Assembly (NCBI GenBank): GCA_030531085.1
Contig: JAUNOM010000006.1
Coordinates: forward strand, 32,398 to 96,397
Source: Prevotellaceae bacterium
Lineage (GTDB): Bacteria > Bacteroidota > Bacteroidia > Bacteroidales > Bacteroidaceae
Reading direction: 5' to 3'
Length of the DNA stretch: 64,000 nt
Positions 60,809-64,000 of this stretch are shown here, in pieces. Every line of letters starts with the position of its first letter. Within the stretch, counting starts at the first letter, position 1. A model generated the notes under the pieces. That model was not told where the DNA came from and did not search any database. It saw only the letters and a list, made by a program, of their open reading frames with translations. Position numbers and translations under genes: made by a program.

Positions 60809-62218
60809 ATGTTTATGAGGCATACCTTATTTATTATTATGCTGCTGTCACTGTCCTGCGCCTTTCTCCATGCGCAGGAGCTGTCTGTGGAGGATTTTAA
60901 ACAGAACGAGACAGACCTGACGGCGAACCTGCAGGGCACCATGGTGCTGGACCAGAATGGAGAGAAGTGCGCGCTGATAAAGATTTTCACCACGGAGCAG
61001 GGCTTCACCTTTGACGTCGGCTCGCTGGGCATCTCGAAGACAGAGGCCAAGACGGGCGAGATATGGGTGTATGTGCCGAGGGGTGTGAGGAGGATAACGC
61101 TCAACCACCAGACATACGGGCGCGTGGAGTTTGCGTTCCCCGTTCCGATACAAGGCTCTAAGACATACGAGATGACGCTGAAGACCACCAAGCCCATGGT
61201 GAGCGACGAGAAGCAGCCGCTGTCGGTGAGGGTGGTGCCGTCCTCTGCCACGCTGCTGATAGATGACGCCATCGTGGAGACGGACAACGGGCGCGCTACC
61301 GTGGAGCTGCAGGTGGGCAACCATTCGTACAACATCGCGGCGAAGGGCTACATCGGCCAGTCGGGCACGGTGGCCATAAAGCCCGGCAGCCCCGCCAAGC
61401 TGATAATAGAGCTGGACCATCAGGTATCTGACGAGAAGACGCTGGTGGCCGGCAAGGAGGAGGAGAAACCTGCGGAGCCGCAGGTGCTGCAGGACAAGGT
61501 GGCCGTAGTGGAGGGCGTTGGCGAGATGTTCACCCTCGGCAAGGTGCAGTTCCTCATGGTGAACGTGGACCACGGCACCTTCACCATCGGCGCGCACAGC
61601 AACCAGAAGCAGCCGATGATACAGGAGCGCCCCGCGCACGAGGTGACGCTGACGAAGGACTATGCCATTGGCGAGACGGAGGTGACGCAGGAGCTGTGGA
61701 AGGAGATAATGGGCGAGAACAACTCCTACGACCAGGGCAGCAAGGACCTGCCCGTGGAGCAGGTGACATGGGAGCAGTGCCAGGACTTCTGCAAGGAGCT
61801 GAGCCGCCGCACGGGGCGTAAGTTCCGCCTGCCTACGAATGCGGAGTGGGAGTTTGCGGCGCGCGGCGGCAACAAGAGCAAGGGATATATATACTGCGGC
61901 AGCAACGACCCTAACGAGGTGGGGTGGTATGATTCCAATGCCGACAACTCCACGCACGAGGTGAAGCAGAAGATGCCAAACGAGCTGGGCCTGTATGACA
62001 TGAGCGGCAACGTGTGGGAGTGGTGTCAGGACAACTTCGGCAGCTACCGCGCCGGCAAGCAGACGGATCCCGTGACGGAGACGACGGACAACAGGCGCGT
62101 GATTAGGGGCGGCTGCGTGATATACCCTTTCAGCCACACCCGCTCCTCCTTCCGTGTCTTCAATGAGGAGAACGAATACAGTAACACCCTCGGCCTGCGC
62201 GTGCTGATGGAACGGTAG
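60809..62218 (+). CDS. Array paralogue 4: shared N-domain, PEGA-like segment, FGE-sulfatase C-terminus
   Basis: The 469-residue product has the order of paralogue 1: signal peptide (cut after FLHAQ), shared N-domain (about 25-125), PEGA-like repeat (about 140-205), linker with KEEEKPAEPQ, then an FGE-sulfatase fold (about 230-469: VNVDHGTFTIGAHSNQ, YAIGETEVTQELW, LPTNAEWEFAARGGN, YDMSGNVWEWCQDNF, IRGGCVIYPFSHTRSSFRV). Its C-terminus does not show the NNC pattern of paralogue 3. The DNA is clearly more G+C-rich than paralogue 1. ATG 60809 is used; the ATG two codons later is equally possible. A 114-base gap precedes it. Confidence 0.88.
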   Translation: MFMRHTLFIIMLLSLSCAFLHAQELSVEDFKQNETDLTANLQGTMVLDQNGEKCALIKIFTTEQGFTFDVGSLGISKTEAKTGEIWVYVPRGVRRITLNHQTYGRVEFAFPVPIQGSKTYEMTLKTTKPMVSDEKQPLSVRVVPSSATLLIDDAIVETDNGRATVELQVGNHSYNIAAKGYIGQSGTVAIKPGSPAKLIIELDHQVSDEKTLVAGKEEEKPAEPQVLQDKVAVVEGVGEMFTLGKVQFLMVNVDHGTFTIGAHSNQKQPMIQERPAHEVTLTKDYAIGETEVTQELWKEIMGENNSYDQGSKDLPVEQVTWEQCQDFCKELSRRTGRKFRLPTNAEWEFAARGGNKSKGYIYCGSNDPNEVGWYDSNADNSTHEVKQKMPNELGLYDMSGNVWEWCQDNFGSYRAGKQTDPVTETTDNRRVIRGGCVIYPFSHTRSSFRVFNEENEYSNTLGLRVLMER

Positions 62219-62220
62219 GG

Positions 62221-62465
62221 ATGGTTGTTGGTTTTGGGTTGTTGGTTGTAGGTTTGCTTCTTACAGGTTGTCGGTTTTAGGTTGTTGGTTTTTGGTCTTT
62301 TCTTATTTAAGGACTGTAGCTAACAATCAATAACCAATCAAAGCAAACCGAGAACCAGCCAAAACAAACCAACAACCTGTAAGAAGCAAACCTACAACCA
62401 ACACCCCCAAACCAAAAGCCAATAAAGAAGCAGACCTAAAACCCACAACCTAAAACCAAAAACCT
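62221..62465. repeat. GGTTGT/GGTTTT-type repeat tract with 30-base perfect inverted pair
   Basis: Many near-copies of GGTTGTTGGTTTT on one side (62221-62300) face their complements on the other (62320-62465). The best pair is 62242-62271 with 62372-62401, perfect over 30 bases around a ~100-base spacer. The tract fills the whole gap before the transglutaminase-like gene. Confidence 0.85.
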
Positions 62466-63917
62466 ATGAAAAATCTTTTAGTATTTTTCAGTCTCAGCCT
62501 GTTGCCTTGTATGGCGCAGGCGCAGACGACGTCAGACACCTTCCAGCAGTTCCGCAGCGGAGTGATGGAAGGTTACGGTAAGTTCCGCAAGTCCGTGCTG
62601 GACGGGTATGCCGCCTATCTCGACACGGTGTGGAAGGAGTATAAGGCCTTCAGGGGCGACACAAGGGACGAGAAACCGAAACCTGTGACGCCACCCGATG
62701 TGAAGGATGTGCCGCCCGTGCAGCAACCCGAAGAGGACAAGCCTGTGGTGGTGCAGCCCGAGGAGAGGCCACGACAGCCGCAGACTCCGCAGCACCCTGC
62801 CACACCTGTAGTGCCGACGGTGCCGCAGACACCATTGGAGGCATCGTTCTCGTTCTATGGCACTACGCTGAAGGCGCCACGCATGGAGTGCGCCGCCGTG
62901 GAACAGTTGACTCCGCAGAAGGCGGCCGCGGCATGGCGGCAGTACGAGGAGGGCGGCATGAGGAAGATGGCGGAGACCATGAAGGGTAACGCCCGTGCGC
63001 TGGGACTTAACGACTGGTTCACTTACGAGATGGTGCGCGAGTGTGTCAACACCCAGTGCGGCGCGGCCACGCCAGCCGCCCGAATCACACTGCAACATTT
63101 CCTGCTTGCCAATATGGGCTATGACGTGCGCATGGCGGACAGCGGCGGCGCGCCGTGCCTGCTGTTTGCGGTGGCCCAGACGGTGTATTCGCGCGGTTAC
63201 ATAGTGATAGACGGCAGGAAGTACTACATATTCCAAGACAACGGCAGGGATGCGCCGGAGGGTGGCAGCTTCTATACCTGCGAGTTGCCCCACGATGCGG
63301 ACCCCGGCAGTGCCATGAACCTGCGGCTGAACGGCATGACGGGTATGCGGACGGGCGACAGACACCACTGCGAGCTGACGTATGACGGCATAACCGTGAC
63401 GGCAGATGTGGACAGGGGGCAGATGGAGATGCTGCGGCATTATCCGCAGCTGAATGTGGCGGACTATGCCATGTCTGTGATAGACCCGAAGCTGCGCGGT
63501 GCTGTGCTGGAGCAGCTGCGGCCGCATATCGCCGGGCTGTCGGAGGGCGCGGCGGCCAACAGACTGCTGAGTTTTGTGCAGCACGCCTTCGATTATGCCA
63601 CAGACGGCGACCAGCATGGATACGAGAAGGCATATTTCTTTGAGGAGAACTTCTTCTATCCAAAGAACGACTGTGAGGACCGTGCCATCTTCTATGCCTA
63701 TCTGGTGCGCAACCTCCTTGGGCTGGATGTGCATCTGATACAGTTTCCCGGCCATGAGTGCACGGCGGTATGCTTCAAGGACTCTTCTGTCAGCGGCGCA
63801 GGGTATACCTACGGCGGCAGGACGTTCATAATATGCGACCCGACATATATCGGCGCTTCCATAGGTCAGTGTATGCCCGACTACCGCGGCATGACACCGA
63901 AGGTGGAGGAGTGGTGA
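62466..63917 (+). CDS. Secreted transglutaminase-like cysteine enzyme
   Basis: In 483 residues, the signal peptide (cut after AQAQ) is followed by a helical stretch (about 25-65; FRSGVMEGYGKFRKSVLDGYAAYLDTVWKEYKAF). Next is a Pro/Gln/Glu-rich linker (about 70-125) and a globular domain (about 130-483). Near the end Cys403 (PKNDCEDRA), His430 (FPGHECTAV) and Asp458 (ICDPTY) form the Cys-His-Asp order of the transglutaminase/papain-like fold. It may cut or crosslink peptides outside the cytoplasm; substrate unknown. It is bounded on both sides by GGTTGT-type repeats and follows the paralogue array on the same strand. Confidence 0.85.
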   Translation: MKNLLVFFSLSLLPCMAQAQTTSDTFQQFRSGVMEGYGKFRKSVLDGYAAYLDTVWKEYKAFRGDTRDEKPKPVTPPDVKDVPPVQQPEEDKPVVVQPEERPRQPQTPQHPATPVVPTVPQTPLEASFSFYGTTLKAPRMECAAVEQLTPQKAAAAWRQYEEGGMRKMAETMKGNARALGLNDWFTYEMVRECVNTQCGAATPAARITLQHFLLANMGYDVRMADSGGAPCLLFAVAQTVYSRGYIVIDGRKYYIFQDNGRDAPEGGSFYTCELPHDADPGSAMNLRLNGMTGMRTGDRHHCELTYDGITVTADVDRGQMEMLRHYPQLNVADYAMSVIDPKLRGAVLEQLRPHIAGLSEGAAANRLLSFVQHAFDYATDGDQHGYEKAYFFEENFFYPKNDCEDRAIFYAYLVRNLLGLDVHLIQFPGHECTAVCFKDSSVSGAGYTYGGRTFIICDPTYIGASIGQCMPDYRGMTPKVEEW

Positions 63918-63923
63918 GAGAGG

Positions 63924-63957
63924 GTTGTAGGTTTTGGGTGGTAGTTTTGAGGTTGTA
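63924..63957. repeat. GGTTGT-type repeat after the transglutaminase-like gene
   Basis: GGTTGTAGGTTTTGGG and GGTTGTATT repeat the words of 62221-62300 right after the stop codon. The tract may continue beyond this point; the final 40 bases show no gene. Confidence 0.6.
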
Positions 63958-64000
63958 TTATTCTTTTTGAATTGACGGCAGGGAATTGCGTTGTTGTGAT

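Noticed and set aside
60848-62137. Long minus-strand frame (429 codons) opposite paralogue 4
   Set aside because: The composition (runs of Leu, Arg, His, Val) is that of a reversed G+C-rich gene; the plus strand has a signal peptide and clear domains.
62221-62465. GGTT-rich tract considered as telomere-like or a replication terminus
   Set aside because: Units are irregular, and the tract reverses to its complement within 250 bases. It reads better as an inverted repeat tract.
62532-63755. Long minus-strand frame (407 codons) opposite the transglutaminase-like gene
   Set aside because: Low-complexity His/Arg/Leu product with no recognisable domain; the plus-strand gene has a catalytic triad and export signal.
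53057-63917. Looked for a DGR reverse transcriptase or template repeat inside the window
   Set aside because: No product carries reverse-transcriptase motifs, and I found no A-rich near-copy of 60569-60694 apart from the homologous end of paralogue 1.

Overview
The window looks like a chromosomal segment of a Bacteroidales bacterium, most like Prevotella and its relatives. Many genes are preceded by the Bacteroidota promoter form (TTTG, about 20 bases, TAnnTTTG) and lack an obvious Shine-Dalgarno site. The gene content fits: carboxynorspermidine decarboxylase, the rlmN-pdxA-sigma54 activator-lptE-secG neighbourhood, the GDE/glycosyltransferase/GH57 glycogen set, and many secreted pectin-active enzymes. 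I see no rRNA, insertion sequence, prophage, CRISPR array or SusC/SusD pair. One tRNA (His) is present.

Layout. 0-13 kb: end of an MFS carrier, nagB, a sugar kinase/permease pair, a DjlA-like co-chaperone, an AlaX-type editing protein, tRNA-His, nspC, a ThiE-like protein, prs, a FtsB/DivIC-like protein, a lipoprotein, pyrC, plsC and a GIY-YIG-type protein. 13-22.6 kb (minus strand): rlmN, a PdxA-like protein that has lost its catalytic motifs, a sigma54 activator, lptE, secG, a phosphoesterase and a double SGNH esterase. 22.6-33.6 kb: a pectate lyase, a four-domain sulfur-transfer fusion, pyrBI, PBP1A and uxaC. 33.8-47.8 kb: a sugar porter, an AraC regulator, a DUF5107/TPR protein, GH35, a THUMP-like methyltransferase, a COG0523 zinc GTPase, GH28 and an S9 peptidase. 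47.9-52.7 kb: the glycogen operon.

53.0-63.9 kb is the most unusual part. It is a same-direction run of secreted proteins: two LPP20-like proteins, then four paralogues that share one N-terminal domain but end in different modules (PEGA repeats, TonB C-terminal domain, FGE-sulfatase/C-type-lectin fold), then a transglutaminase-like protein. The last ~126 bases of the 720-residue member (60569-60694) have the codon pattern of a variable region of a diversity-generating retroelement (DGR): the variable positions read as AAC/AAT codons changed only at A. No reverse transcriptase or template repeat lies in this window, so any such system would have to act in trans.

Two intergenic repeat families also stand out. 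One is a ~90-110 bp palindromic mosaic at five sites (about 1.25, 9.23, 25.1, 39.4 and 55.6 kb); at two sites it is joined to a second conserved block. The other is a G/T-rich GGTTGT-type repeat with a perfect 30-base inverted pair just before the transglutaminase-like gene. Pectin use is spread across the window (double acetylesterase, PL1 lyase, GH28, uronate isomerase, GH35) rather than gathered into one polysaccharide utilization locus.
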